From Campylobacter concisus (lineage in GTDB: Bacteria; Campylobacterota; Campylobacteria; Campylobacterales; Campylobacteraceae): a stretch of DNA of 64,000 nt. The DNA lies in NCBI GenBank assembly GCA_002092835.1, contig LVWL01000018.1, forward strand, positions 124,001 to 188,000, given 5' to 3'. Position 1 is the stretch's first letter. Each line of letters starts with the position of its first letter. The notes below the pieces were generated by a model, which saw only the letters and a list, made by a program, of their open reading frames with translations, made no database searches and had not been told where the DNA came from. This document shows, piece by piece, positions 29,528 through 38,479 of this stretch. A program made the position numbers and the translations under genes.

Positions 29528-30616
29528 GTGGTAATTAGCTTTTTAAAAGAGCTTTTAAGCTTTCGCTCTATCACACCTAATGATGCTGGAAGCTTAGAAT
29601 TTATCGCTAAATTTTTACCTGATTTTGAGGCGAAATTTATAGAAAAAAATGGCACCAAAAATCTCATACTTTCTAAAATTTATGGAGACGGCGAGCATCT
29701 AGCTTTTGCTGGACACGTTGATGTCGTGCCTCCAGGTGAGGGCTGGGATAGCGAGCCATTTACGCCATATGAAAAAGATGGCTACATCTACGCAAGGGGC
29801 GCACAGGACATGAAAAGTGGCGTGGCTGCTTTTGTTTGCGCTGCTAAAGATGCGAAATTTAATGGGAAGCTAAGCCTCATCTTAACAAGCGACGAAGAGG
29901 GTGATGGCACATATGGCACGCCTTTGGCACTTGAATATTTACGCGAAATAAATGATTTGCCAAAATTTTGCGTAGTGGCTGAGCCAACTTGCGATAAAGA
30001 ATTTGGCGATAGCATAAAAGTTGGCAGACGTGGCTCAATAAATGGCAAGATCGTGATAAAGGGCATTCAAGGGCACGTGGCATATCCTGAAAAGTGTGTA
30101 AATCCGGTAAATTTGATAGCTCCACTTCTAAATAAAATAGCTGATCACGATATGGACGCTGGGAGCGAGTTTTTTAGTCCAAGCAAGATTGTGATAACTG
30201 ATATTAGAGGTGGCATGCAAGTTTGTAACGTCACGCCAAGCGAGCTTAGCATAATGTTTAATGTTAGAAACTCAAATTTAACTGACGTAAATGACGTTGA
30301 GAACTATCTTAGAGGAGTTTTAAAAGGGCTTGATTACGAGCTTAGCATAAAGCAAAGCTCGAAGAGATTTTTAACAAATAAAGATAGCAAAATCGTAAAA
30401 AATTTAATGGCCTCTGTTACAAAAATTACCGGCGTTACTCCACTTTTAAACACAAAAGGCGGCACGAGCGATGCAAGACGCTTTGCTGAATTTGGTGTAG
30501 ATGCGATAGAATTTGGCGTCATAAACGACCGCATACACGCCAAAAACGAGCGAGTTAGCGCCCACGAAGTAAATAAACTTTATGAAATTTTTAAAGATTT
30601 GATAGAAAAATTTTAA
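29528..30616 (+). CDS. dapE: Succinyl-diaminopimelate desuccinylase
   Basis: 362-residue M20 metallopeptidase-family enzyme. Zinc ligands: His in [10 protein letters not shown] near 62, Asp in [10 protein letters not shown] near 93, and Glu pair in DEEGDG near 123. [12 protein letters not shown] and the C-terminal HAKNERV His fit DapE. It makes LL-diaminopimelate in the lysine/peptidoglycan route. GTG start just after the EAL gene. No terminator is evident after it. Confidence 0.93.
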   Translation: MVISFLKELLSFRSITPNDAGSLEFIAKFLPDFEAKFIEKNGTKNLILSKIYGDGEHLAFAGHVDVVPPGEGWDSEPFTPYEKDGYIYARGAQDMKSGVAAFVCAAKDAKFNGKLSLILTSDEEGDGTYGTPLALEYLREINDLPKFCVVAEPTCDKEFGDSIKVGRRGSINGKIVIKGIQGHVAYPEKCVNPVNLIAPLLNKIADHDMDAGSEFFSPSKIVITDIRGGMQVCNVTPSELSIMFNVRNSNLTDVNDVENYLRGVLKGLDYELSIKQSSKRFLTNKDSKIVKNLMASVTKITGVTPLLNTKGGTSDARRFAEFGVDAIEFGVINDRIHAKNERVSAHEVNKLYEIFKDLIEKF

Positions 30617-30767
30617 TCCATAAATTTCATTATTTTTAAACCAAAAAGTTATTAATTGTCTAAAAAATATTTTCAAAAGCTATTTTGATTGATATTTCTT
30701 GTCAAAGAATTTTAAAATTAAGAAATTTTCTTTATTTGGCAATATTGCTATTATCTGTTACAATTTA

Positions 30768-30794
30768 TGAAATAGCTGGGTTTTGGCTATTTCA
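30768..30794 (+). repeat. Hairpin with GAAATAGC arms in a gene-poor gap
   Basis: TGAAATAGC (30768-30776) pairs perfectly with GCTATTTCA (30786-30794). No T run follows, so a terminator role is doubtful. The same AAATAGC/GCTATTT arm sequence recurs at 43136 and 62397 in other gaps. The gap 30617-30952 otherwise holds only AT-rich DNA and the remnant listed next. Confidence 0.45.
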
Positions 30795-30806
30795 AGTAAA
30801 ACCTAA

Positions 30807-30923
30807 TGGAATGCTCTTTTTAATGAGCATAAGGCAGAAGTTATAAATACATTTGTGAGCGAGAAATATATCCAGTATAATCCTGGCTTTAAAGATGATA
30901 TGGATATCATTTCTAATTTATAA
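30807..30923 (+). pseudogene. Remnant of a SnoaL-like protein
   Basis: A 38-codon open stretch bounded by TAA on both sides. It translates to a segment with NEHKAEVINTF, SEKYIQYNPG and DDMDIISNL, resembling the N-terminal helix and Y-I-Q-H-N-P-G motif of SnoaL/NTF2-like proteins. No start codon, no ribosome site and no continuation. It looks like the residue of a deleted gene; the family match is from motif memory only. Confidence 0.35.
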
Positions 30924-30952
30924 AAAAAGTAAAATTTCAAATAAATAAAAAA

Positions 30953-31396
30953 ATGCAAGTAAAACGAAAAATATACAAATCTTTTCAATACGAGAAAATG
31001 AGACATAGCTTGCGAGCTAGATTGCTTTTTTTAGTCGTAGCAGTCGTGATTTTAGCAATCGAAATTTATATCGCAACTTTTGTTAAAGGTGGCTTCGTGC
31101 GTCATTATTTGGGTGATGTGCTAGTTACGGTGATGCTTTACGCATTTGGACGAGCTATATTTAAAACTACACCAAAAATTTTAGCGTTTGAAATATTTAT
31201 CTTCTCGCTATTTATAGAAATTTTACAATACTTAAAAGTACTTGAAATTTTAGATATTCATAATTTAATAATACGCATAGTCTTTGGCGGAACATTTGAT
31301 GTTAGCGACATCGTATGTTACGCATTGGGCTGTTTGCTAGCTTATTTGATTGATGTCATTTGCTTTCCGCAAAAGCATAAAAGTCCAAAGATATAG
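30953..31396 (+). CDS. DUF2809-like membrane protein
   Basis: 147 residues with three or four membrane helices. The pattern R-x4-GDVLVTVMLY (HYLGDVLVTVMLYAFG), FEIFIFSLFIEILQ and GTFDVSDIVCYALGC matches DUF2809 proteins as I remember them. The ATG at 30953 gives a basic N-terminus; ATG 30998 is an alternative that would start nearer the first helix. It stands alone between a remnant and the convergent polA. Function unknown. Confidence 0.7.
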   Translation: MQVKRKIYKSFQYEKMRHSLRARLLFLVVAVVILAIEIYIATFVKGGFVRHYLGDVLVTVMLYAFGRAIFKTTPKILAFEIFIFSLFIEILQYLKVLEILDIHNLIIRIVFGGTFDVSDIVCYALGCLLAYLIDVICFPQKHKSPKI

Positions 31397-31471
31397 TGAT
31401 AAACTACAACTTTATTTTTAAGTATAAAGCAGGAGCTAATCATCTTAAAAGCTCCAGCAAAATTTATCTAT

Positions 31472-34108
31472 CTATTTTAGCTCACCCCAGTTTTTGGCGA
31501 TATTTAGCGATGTTTTAAGTGGCACATTTAGCGTGTAAATTTCCTCCATCGTCTTTTGCGTCGCCTTGCCAAATTCCTGTGCAAATTCGTCTTTTACTTC
31601 AAAGATCAGCTCGTCGTGGATCTGAAGCAACATTTTTACATTTTCATCTAAATTTGCTCTAACTTTTACCATAGCCATCTTGACAAGATCTGCCGCAGAG
31701 CCTTGAAAGACCGTATTTACTGCCTCGCGCTCAAACATCGCTATTTGCATAGGCGTGGCACTTTTAAAGTCAAAGTAGCGCTTTCTGCCAAGCAGTGTCT
31801 GCACAAAGCCATCATTTTTAGCTGAAATTTTTATGCTCTCTAAAAACTCTTTGATCGTCGCAAATGCCTTAAAATAGCGCTCTATATACTCTTTTGCCTC
31901 GGCTCTTGTGATATTTACTTGATTTGCTAGTTTGCTTGAGCCCATGCCGTAAATGAGGCCAAAATTTATACTCTTTGCCACGGCTCTATTTTGCCCGTCG
32001 CTGCTACCAAATATGCTAATGGCCGTCCTTGCGTGGATATCCTCGTCATTTTTAAACGCCTCAAGCAGCGCAGGATCACGGCTAAAGTGAGCTAGCAGTC
32101 TAAGCTCGATCTGGCTGTAGTCAAGCCCCACAAAGCTATAGCCTTCGCGCGCCTCAAAGCACTCTCTAACATCCTTTGCGAGGCTGCCACGAGCAGGGAT
32201 GTTTTGCAAATTTGGATTTTTGCTCGAAAGCCTGCCAGTGCTTGTGCCAGTTTGCAAAAAACTCGTGTAAATTCGCGAGCCCTCATCCTTTTTCGCAAGT
32301 GCTAAAAGTGGCTCGCAGTAGGTGCTTTGCAGTTTATATAGCTCGCGGTAAGCTAAAATTTTCTCTATCACTGGATGAGCGTCCGTAAGCTCAGCTAGCA
32401 CGCTCTCATCGGTGCTATATCCTGTTTTTGTCTTCTTTTTGGTAGGAAGCTTTAGGTGCTCAAAAAGTATGACGCCAAGTTGTTTTACGGAGTTTATGTT
32501 GAAATTTTCGCCGCTTAGCTCGTAAATTTCACTTGTTAGCGCCTTTAGTTTGGTATCGTTTTCAAGGATGAGCTTTTGCATCTTAGCTTCATTTATCTTG
32601 ATGCCGTTTTGCTCCATGTCAAAGAGCGTGAGGATAAAAGGAAACTCGTGCGTATAGGCAAGGGCGAGTAAATTTTTATCAAGCGTGTTTTGAAAAGTTT
32701 TATAAAATTTAAGCGTTATCCAAGCGTCCTCACTTGCGTATTTAGCGGCATTTTCTAGCGGCACATCGCCAAAAGTTTGCCCTTTTTTGACCACATCTTC
32801 AAATTTGATCGTGTCATAGTCATAAAGCCTCTTTGCCAGCGCGTCCATGCCGACACTTGAGTTTGGATCGCTAAGCCACGCAAGTATCATCGTATCTTTG
32901 AAATTTGCTGGAGGATTTAGCCCAAGGTTGTTTTTCACGATCTCAAAGTCATATTTTAAATTTTGTCCGATCACGCAACCTTTATAAATTTGCCCTACCG
33001 CCCAAGTGGCAAATTTTAGGTCTATTTGCTTTGGCGCGCCTAAGTAGTTGTGAGCCACTGGCACGTAGTAGGCGTCCTCATCGTTAAAGCAAAAGCTAAA
33101 GCCAACGAACTTTGCACTTTTGCTATCAACGCCGGTCGTTTCCGTGTCAAATGCGACGATAGTTTCAGGCGTGATATCAGTAAGTAGCTTTTCAATATTT
33201 GCTTCATCAAGTAGTAAATTTGCTCTAAAGCCAAGCTTAAATTCAGCATTTTCCTCTTTTTGCAAGCTCTTAAGAAGTCTATTTAGATCGTACTCTTTTA
33301 AAATTTCTGAGATATTTATCAGAGGATTTTGCTCTGGAAATTTCGAGTGTTCAAGATCAAATGAACTAACTGCGTCATCAAATAAAGTGGCTAGCTTTTT
33401 GCTCAAAAATGCTTCGTCTTTTGCGGCGGCAAGCATATTTTTAGTGCGCTCGTTTCTAAGAAGGGCTAAATTTTCATAAATTCCCTCTAAGCTGCCATAC
33501 TCAGCCAAAAGCTTCTTGGCCCCAACTGCGCCGATGCCTTTGACACCTGGGATGTTGTCCGAGCTATCGCCTGCGATCGCTAGAAAGTCCCTCACTTGAG
33601 CCGGATAGACGCCGTATTTTTCAAAGCAGCTAGCACTGTCGTGATCAATCTTGCTTTGTGGGCTGTAAATACTCACTTTACCGTCTTCTATGAGTTGATA
33701 GAGATCCTTGTCGTGCGTGACGATACGTACAAATATATCTTTGTCTTTACAAAATTTAACCGCACTTGCGATGATGTCATCGGCCTCGTAGCCCTCTCGG
33801 CTAAGGCTGTAAAGCCCCATTTTTTCTATCATATCTATGCAAACTGGAAGCTGTTCTTTTAGTTGAGCTGGCGGCTCGTTTCTGTTTGCTTTATAATCAC
33901 CTAAAATTTCGTGACGTAAGGTCTTGCCTTTGCTATCAAGAGCAAAGATGAGATAGTCGCTTTGGTATTCATCCTTGAGGCTTGCTATAAAATTTGCAAA
34001 GCCACTAATCATTCCGCTTGGCTTGCCCTCGCGGTTTTTAAGTCCGCTCATAGCGTAGTAGAGCCTAAAAAAGAAACCAAAAGTGTCAATAATCGTAAGT
34101 GTTTTCAT
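31472..34108 (-). CDS. polA: DNA polymerase I
   Basis: 878 residues. The N-terminal 5' nuclease domain (FFFRLYYAMSG, EADDIIA) is followed by a 3'-5' exonuclease domain with its metal-binding residues in place (FDTETTG, NLKYDFE, YASED), then the polymerase: DYSQIELRLLAHFS (A), RAVAKSINFGLIYG (B), and LQIHDELIFEV (C). I start at ATG 34108 because AGGA lies just upstream and the family starts there; an ATG at 34144 would add 12 residues without a site. It repairs gaps and removes RNA primers. It converges with DUF2809 and is divergent from the glycosyltransferase. Confidence 0.96.
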   Translation of the reverse strand: MKTLTIIDTFGFFFRLYYAMSGLKNREGKPSGMISGFANFIASLKDEYQSDYLIFALDSKGKTLRHEILGDYKANRNEPPAQLKEQLPVCIDMIEKMGLYSLSREGYEADDIIASAVKFCKDKDIFVRIVTHDKDLYQLIEDGKVSIYSPQSKIDHDSASCFEKYGVYPAQVRDFLAIAGDSSDNIPGVKGIGAVGAKKLLAEYGSLEGIYENLALLRNERTKNMLAAAKDEAFLSKKLATLFDDAVSSFDLEHSKFPEQNPLINISEILKEYDLNRLLKSLQKEENAEFKLGFRANLLLDEANIEKLLTDITPETIVAFDTETTGVDSKSAKFVGFSFCFNDEDAYYVPVAHNYLGAPKQIDLKFATWAVGQIYKGCVIGQNLKYDFEIVKNNLGLNPPANFKDTMILAWLSDPNSSVGMDALAKRLYDYDTIKFEDVVKKGQTFGDVPLENAAKYASEDAWITLKFYKTFQNTLDKNLLALAYTHEFPFILTLFDMEQNGIKINEAKMQKLILENDTKLKALTSEIYELSGENFNINSVKQLGVILFEHLKLPTKKKTKTGYSTDESVLAELTDAHPVIEKILAYRELYKLQSTYCEPLLALAKKDEGSRIYTSFLQTGTSTGRLSSKNPNLQNIPARGSLAKDVRECFEAREGYSFVGLDYSQIELRLLAHFSRDPALLEAFKNDEDIHARTAISIFGSSDGQNRAVAKSINFGLIYGMGSSKLANQVNITRAEAKEYIERYFKAFATIKEFLESIKISAKNDGFVQTLLGRKRYFDFKSATPMQIAMFEREAVNTVFQGSAADLVKMAMVKVRANLDENVKMLLQIHDELIFEVKDEFAQEFGKATQKTMEEIYTLNVPLKTSLNIAKNWGELK

Positions 34109-34226
34109 TTTTATCCTTTGTGTAATTTTATGAAATTTAGGCAAAAAATAGGCTGATTTATAAAAATTTTTGATATTATGGCGGACATTACAAATAAAAA
34201 ATCACAAAAATAAAAAGCTTAAGGTC

Positions 34227-35270
34227 ATGAAAAAAATAGTTTTTTTACGTATCAATCCAAATGCAGTAGGTGGTGCCGAACGCTATTTAAGAAGGCTTAC
34301 CAAAGCCCTAAAAGACGTAGGTATAGACACATCTATACGCTCATATTTAGGAGAGGCTAGGATCTCGTCATGGAAAAAGGCTTTGAGATTTAACGCACAA
34401 GTAAAACGCCAAAAACAAAGCGATGAGGTATATTTTAGCTTGGAGCGAGTGAGCTGCGCAGATATTTATAGAGCAGGGGACGGCGTGCATAAAATTTATC
34501 GTGCCACAAAGCCATTTTGGTGGGTTAATCCTTTAAATTTTGTCTATCCATATCTAGAAAAACGCTGCTTTAAAAATTCTAAAAAGATAATCGCAAATTC
34601 AAACTACATAAGAGAGCAAATCATTTCAGCTTACGGTGTCGATGAGTCAAAGATCGTTACTATTTATAATGGTATAAATTTACCGCAAAAAGTGGAAAAG
34701 GGCGAAGCAAAACTTAGTGTTTGCAAGGAATTTGGACTTGATTACAATTTACCAATTGTGCTATTTGTAGGAAACGGCTTTAAAAGAAAAGGAGCAAGGG
34801 ATTTTTTGCTTCTTATGTCTAAGCTAAAAACACCAGTAAACGCACTAATAGTAGGCAAAGATAAAAATTTAAATTCATATAAGAAGCTAGCAAAAAAGCT
34901 AAAAATAAAGGCATTTTTTACAGGTGAGCAAAAAATGACTGCAAAATTTTATGAAGCAAGTGATATTTTTATATTTCCAACGCACTACGAACCATTTTCA
35001 AATGTCGTCCTAGAGGCACTTAGCTTTAAAAATATTGTCTTTACGACGGCTCAAAATGGGGCAGCTGAAATTTTAGAAAATCGTTTTGTCATGCGTGAAC
35101 CAAGTGATGAAAGTATACTGGAGCTAGTGGAGCAGGTGCTTAATGATAATGAGATGATGAGAGAGCTGCAGGAGAAGTCATTTTTACTTTCGCAAAAATT
35201 TAGTATAGAAGAAAATGCAAGTAAAACTCTTGAAATCATAAATGAAGTGCTAAATTTGGAGCAAAAGTGA
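34227..35270 (+). CDS. Glycosyltransferase family 4 (LPS/LOS core type)
   Basis: 347-residue GT-B enzyme. PNAVGGAERYLRRL near the N-terminus, KKIIANSNYIREQI and YNGINLP at mid-length, then the donor site GNGFKRKGARD and the E-x7-E region in FPTHYEPFSNVVLEALS. I chose ATG 34227, which starts MKKIVFLRINPNA; the open frame extends to 34170 but without motif or site. It overlaps waaF, so it probably adds a sugar to the inner core of lipooligosaccharide, perhaps WaaG-like. Sugar specificity cannot be told. Confidence 0.82.
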   Translation: MKKIVFLRINPNAVGGAERYLRRLTKALKDVGIDTSIRSYLGEARISSWKKALRFNAQVKRQKQSDEVYFSLERVSCADIYRAGDGVHKIYRATKPFWWVNPLNFVYPYLEKRCFKNSKKIIANSNYIREQIISAYGVDESKIVTIYNGINLPQKVEKGEAKLSVCKEFGLDYNLPIVLFVGNGFKRKGARDFLLLMSKLKTPVNALIVGKDKNLNSYKKLAKKLKIKAFFTGEQKMTAKFYEASDIFIFPTHYEPFSNVVLEALSFKNIVFTTAQNGAAEILENRFVMREPSDESILELVEQVLNDNEMMRELQEKSFLLSQKFSIEENASKTLEIINEVLNLEQK

Positions 35271-36211
35271 GAGTTTTTATAGAGCTTCCAACTTGGCTTG
35301 GAGATGCTGTGATGGCGAGTGCAGCGATAGAAAATTTAAGTAAAAAAGCTAAAAATATTGTATTTTTTGGCTCTTATGTGGCCTGTGAGCTTTACAAATC
35401 ACATCCAAAGTGCGAAAAAGTAGTCATTGACGATAGTAAAAAGCAAAACTCAAGATATTTAAGTCTTATAAAAACGGCTAGAAAGCTTGGAAAATTTGAT
35501 ATTGCTATTAGTTTTAGAAGCTCATTTGCTAGTAAATTTTTGCTATTTTTTCTAAAAGCAACGCAAAAATTTTGCTTTAAAAAGAGTAGTGAGAGCTTAC
35601 ATCAGGTGCAGAAATATCTAAATTTCATAAAGCAAAGCCTAAATTTAAAAGAAATTTCAAACGAACTAAAAATTTACTATGAAGCTAAAAAAAGCGAACA
35701 AAAGCTCCTTGTGCTAAATCCAGGTGCTAGCTACGGAAGTGCCAAAAGGTGGTATCCGCACTATTTTGCAGAGGTTGCATTGCACTTTAAGGATGAATTT
35801 GATGTAAAGATCACTGGCTCAAAAGCCGAGCTTGAAATTTGCAATGAAATCGAGCAAATGCTCTTACAAAATGGTATGAAATGTGAAAATTTGGCTGGAA
35901 AAACAAGCATAAAAGAGCTTTGTGAGGTTATAGGCTCTATAAAAAATGGTATCTTTTTGACAAACGATAGTGGTCCTATGCATATTGCAGCTGCCTATAA
36001 AGTGCCACTTGTGGCTCTTTTTGGACCGACTAAATTTAAAGAGACTAGCCCATGGCAAGATGAGAGTGCAAAGATAGTGCATTTAAATTTAGAGTGTATG
36101 CCATGTATGAAGCGAGTATGTCCTATAAAAACACATGCCTGTATGAAGGAGCTTACGCCAAAAATGGTTATCACTGAAATAGAGCTATTAAGAAAGAAAT
36201 TAAATTTTTGA
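35267..36211 (+). CDS. waaF: ADP-heptose--LPS heptosyltransferase (WaaF-like)
   Basis: 314 residues of glycosyltransferase family 9. Hallmarks are LPTWLGDAVMASAA at the start, LNPGASYGSAKRWYP near 144, and TNDSGPMHIAAAYKVPLVALFGPT near 226. GTG start overlapping the previous stop. It transfers L-glycero-D-manno-heptose to the lipid A-KDO core. The C-terminal region carries four cysteines (CMPCMKRVC, HACM), as in many WaaF proteins. The WaaF rather than WaaC choice is by overall pattern. Confidence 0.85.
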   Translation: MRVFIELPTWLGDAVMASAAIENLSKKAKNIVFFGSYVACELYKSHPKCEKVVIDDSKKQNSRYLSLIKTARKLGKFDIAISFRSSFASKFLLFFLKATQKFCFKKSSESLHQVQKYLNFIKQSLNLKEISNELKIYYEAKKSEQKLLVLNPGASYGSAKRWYPHYFAEVALHFKDEFDVKITGSKAELEICNEIEQMLLQNGMKCENLAGKTSIKELCEVIGSIKNGIFLTNDSGPMHIAAAYKVPLVALFGPTKFKETSPWQDESAKIVHLNLECMPCMKRVCPIKTHACMKELTPKMVITEIELLRKKLNF

Positions 36212-36287
36212 AATTCTAAAAATATTAAATATATACATACAAAATTAAAAATTTTAGTTTTTATTTGACTACATTTTTACTAAATAT

Positions 36288-36316
36288 TTGACATTGGTTA
36301 TCAATATAGCTATAAT
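36288..36316 (+). promoter_or_regulatory. Consensus sigma-70 promoter for exbB-exbD-tonB
   Basis: TTGACA (36288-36293), 17-base spacer, TATAAT (36311-36316); transcription would begin near 36323, about 23 bases before the exbB ATG. The spacer contains GGTTATCAATA, which resembles half of a Fur box, consistent with iron control, but the match is weak. Confidence 0.8.
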
Positions 36317-36345
36317 CACGCAAAAATTTTTACTAAGAAGGTATT

Positions 36346-36774
36346 ATGGAGCTAATTAAACATCACATTGATCATGTAATTATTGCGATTTTAGGCATTA
36401 TGAGTTTTTTTGTACTTTGGTATACGATTGAGCGTATTATTTTTTATTCACGCGTTGATATAAAAGGCTATAAAAGTATCGAATCGCTTGAAGAAGCACT
36501 AACCAAAAATTTAACCACACTTTATATTATCTACTCAAATGCACCATATGTAGGACTTCTTGGTACAGTTGCTGGCATTATGATCACATTTTATGATATG
36601 GGTATGGCAGGTGGAATCGATACTAAAAGCATAATGGTCGGTCTCTCTCTTGCGCTAAAAGCAACTGCTTTTGGACTACTTGTGGCGATACCAACTTTGA
36701 TGATTTACAATGGTTTTGTCAGAAAAGTAGATGTAATGCTAAATAGATACAAGGCTGAAAATGCGTCTAAATAA
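36346..36774 (+). CDS. exbB: Biopolymer transport protein ExbB
   Basis: 142 residues with three membrane helices: an N-terminal one (about 12-30), then two in the conserved TolQ/ExbB core ([18 protein letters not shown], and [21 protein letters not shown]). It forms the proton channel with ExbD that energises TonB. It is the short ExbB type common in Epsilonproteobacteria. The end overlaps exbD by 14 bases. Confidence 0.92.
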   Translation: MELIKHHIDHVIIAILGIMSFFVLWYTIERIIFYSRVDIKGYKSIESLEEALTKNLTTLYIIYSNAPYVGLLGTVAGIMITFYDMGMAGGIDTKSIMVGLSLALKATAFGLLVAIPTLMIYNGFVRKVDVMLNRYKAENASK

Positions 36775-37144
36775 AAAAGATGGGTTAAATATTGTCCCAT
36801 TTATTGATATTATGCTTGTTTTGCTTGCTATTGTGCTTAGCATTTCGACTTTTATTGCTCAAGGCAAGATAGCTATTGATCTTCCAAGTGCAAACAGTGC
36901 TGAGCAAAGCAAAGAGGACGATAAAAAGGTAAGCGTAGTAATTGATAAGGATAATAAATTTTTTATAGATGATGTAGAAATTTCTGAGAACGAACTCAAA
37001 GATAAGCTAAATGCTGTTGATATAAAGACATTGATTGAACTAAAAAGCGATAAAAATTCGAAATTTGATAGCTTTGTCAAAGTAATTGATATATTAAAAG
37101 AGAAGGGCCACGAAAATTTTGCAATCCAAACAATCTCTGAATAA
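36761..37144 (+). CDS. exbD: Biopolymer transport protein ExbD
   Basis: 127 residues: one N-terminal helix containing the key Asp ([18 protein letters not shown] near 16), then a periplasmic domain. It provides the proton-responsive residue of the ExbB-ExbD motor. ATG overlaps exbB; the end overlaps the tonB start by 26 bases, suggesting translational coupling. Confidence 0.92.
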   Translation: MRLNKKDGLNIVPFIDIMLVLLAIVLSISTFIAQGKIAIDLPSANSAEQSKEDDKKVSVVIDKDNKFFIDDVEISENELKDKLNAVDIKTLIELKSDKNSKFDSFVKVIDILKEKGHENFAIQTISE

Positions 37145-37895
37145 AATTTCAAATTACAGCGGCTTAGCTGTTTCGCTTATAGTGCATGGAGCAGCAGTAT
37201 ATTTTTTGCTTTCACATGATTTTGATGAGATAAAAATAGGTGAGCAAAAACCGATAAAAATAGCTCTTAATTCATTTACTCCAGTGCCACAAGTTTCAGC
37301 ACCTCAAATAGCGGAGCAAATGCTTATCCCAGAGCCAACTCCACCAGCTCCACCGCCACCGCCAGAGCCACCAAAATCTGAGCCAAAGCCAGAACCAAAA
37401 CCTGAACCTAAAAAGGTGGAGAAACCAAAGCGTGAAATAAAAAAGGTAGAGCCTAAAAAAGAGAAAAAAATAGAGCCCAAGCCTGAACCGGTAATTACTC
37501 AGTCAGTGCAGCCTATTGTACCGCCAGCCAGTGTAAATACAAATTTGCCAGCCAATAACAAGTCTATCGCTGCAGCTCCAGTTCAAAATGTAACACCTGA
37601 GCTAAATTTATCAAATTCGCAAGGCGATGAAGATTTTACGAAGGTTATAATCGCAGTTAAGAGGCATAAAAGTTACCCAAATAATGCTAGACGTATGAAA
37701 CATCAAGGAGTTGTAGAAGTTAGGTTTTTGCTCAAGCAAGACGGCAGCATAGATGAACTTAAAGTTAGTAAAAGCTCTGGTTTTGAGTCGCTTGATAATG
37801 GTGCTTTAGAAAATATTCAAAGAGCAAGTTCTGAGTTTCCAAAGCCTAAACAAGATCGTTATCTGCGCTTTCCTATTTCATATACACTAAAATAA
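37119..37895 (+). CDS. tonB: TonB energy transducer
   Basis: 258 residues. One N-terminal membrane anchor (about 13-30), then a long Pro/Glu/Lys stretch (PEPTPPAPPPPPEPP and PKPEPKPEPKK runs, residues about 70-125) that spans the periplasm, and the C-terminal TonB domain (HKSYPNNARRMKHQGVVEVRF, then GSIDELKVSKSSGF, and PISYTLK). It drives uptake through outer-membrane receptors. Start is TTG 37119; no ATG is available in the frame before the anchor. Confidence 0.92.
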   Translation: MQSKQSLNKISNYSGLAVSLIVHGAAVYFLLSHDFDEIKIGEQKPIKIALNSFTPVPQVSAPQIAEQMLIPEPTPPAPPPPPEPPKSEPKPEPKPEPKKVEKPKREIKKVEPKKEKKIEPKPEPVITQSVQPIVPPASVNTNLPANNKSIAAAPVQNVTPELNLSNSQGDEDFTKVIIAVKRHKSYPNNARRMKHQGVVEVRFLLKQDGSIDELKVSKSSGFESLDNGALENIQRASSEFPKPKQDRYLRFPISYTLK

Positions 37896-37928
37896 ATTAC
37901 AAGCTTAAATAAGCTTGTAATTTATTTT
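37894..37928 (+). terminator. Rho-independent terminator after tonB
   Basis: AAATTACAAGCTTA pairs perfectly with TAAGCTTGTAATTT (14-bp stem, 37894-37923) and is followed by a short T-rich tract. It overlaps the tonB stop codon. Confidence 0.75.
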
Positions 37929-38032
37929 CTGCTTTGTAGAATTTCTTTTATATTTCAAGTAAAAATAGAAAAACATAACTTATTTTATTTAAAAAAGTGT
38001 GTATTTTAAACTTGCTTTAAATATTAAACATG

Positions 38033-38038
38033 TATAAT
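38033..38038 (+). promoter_or_regulatory. -10 box upstream of tRNA-Phe
   Basis: TATAAT 20 bases before the mature tRNA 5' end; -35 not clear. Confidence 0.55.
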
Positions 38039-38057
38039 CTGACTTTCTTTAACGAGT

Positions 38058-38133
38058 GGTTGGATAGCTCAGTCGGTAGAGCAGCAGACTGAAAATCTGC
38101 GTGTCGGCAGTTCGATTCTGCCTCTAACCACCA
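38058..38133 (+). tRNA. tRNA-Phe (GAA)
   Basis: 76 nt including an encoded CCA end. Acceptor arms GGTTGGA and TCTAACC pair (one G-U); the D-arm (GCTC...GAGC), anticodon stem GCAGA/TCTGC with loop CTGAAAA (anticodon GAA), and T-arm GGCAG..TTCGATT..CTGCC are all present. Discriminator A followed by CCA. It stands alone. No integrase or repeated 3' end is seen nearby, so there is no sign of an integrated element. Confidence 0.97.
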
Positions 38134-38479
38134 TTACCTTTCTTTAAACATCAATCCTTTTTCTCTTAGTTCTATTAAATTTCACATTTACAAGGCTTTT
38201 ATGCTATTTTTCTAGGTTATTTATAAAATTTAAATAAATTTTTGTTATTAATAAATTTAAAATATAACAATGCTATTTTCATTTTATATATTCTAAGACA
38301 AATAAAATCTTCAAGATCAAATAAAAAATTTGTAAGAGATAATCTTATAAATTTTATCCTAAATAAGCCTTCTTAATCAAAATATTATATTTGTATCAAA
38401 TCATCCTTAAAATATAAGTTTAATCTAAATCCATAAGAGCTATAATCTTGGTTAAATTTATATTAACTTAGGAGGTTTC
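38134..38479 (+). other. AT-rich gap between tRNA-Phe and dcuB
   Basis: 346 bases without a convincing gene. Very AT-rich with runs such as AATAAATTTAAAATATAA. The only element I can support is the dcuB promoter near its right end. No repeats or tRNA fragment found. Confidence 0.6.
38441..38446 (+). promoter_or_regulatory. -10 box and strong ribosome site of dcuB
   Basis: TATAAT 34 bases before the ATG; TAGGAGG lies at 38469-38475, five bases before the start, an unusually strong site for this window. Confidence 0.6.

Noticed and set aside
33120-33479. 119-codon plus-strand frame across polA
   Set aside because: Lies within well-conserved polA; Ser/Phe-rich shadow translation.
38058-38479. 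tRNA-Phe as an integration site with a downstream element
   Set aside because: No integrase, no repeated tRNA 3' end and no foreign-looking genes follow; the next gene is dcuB.
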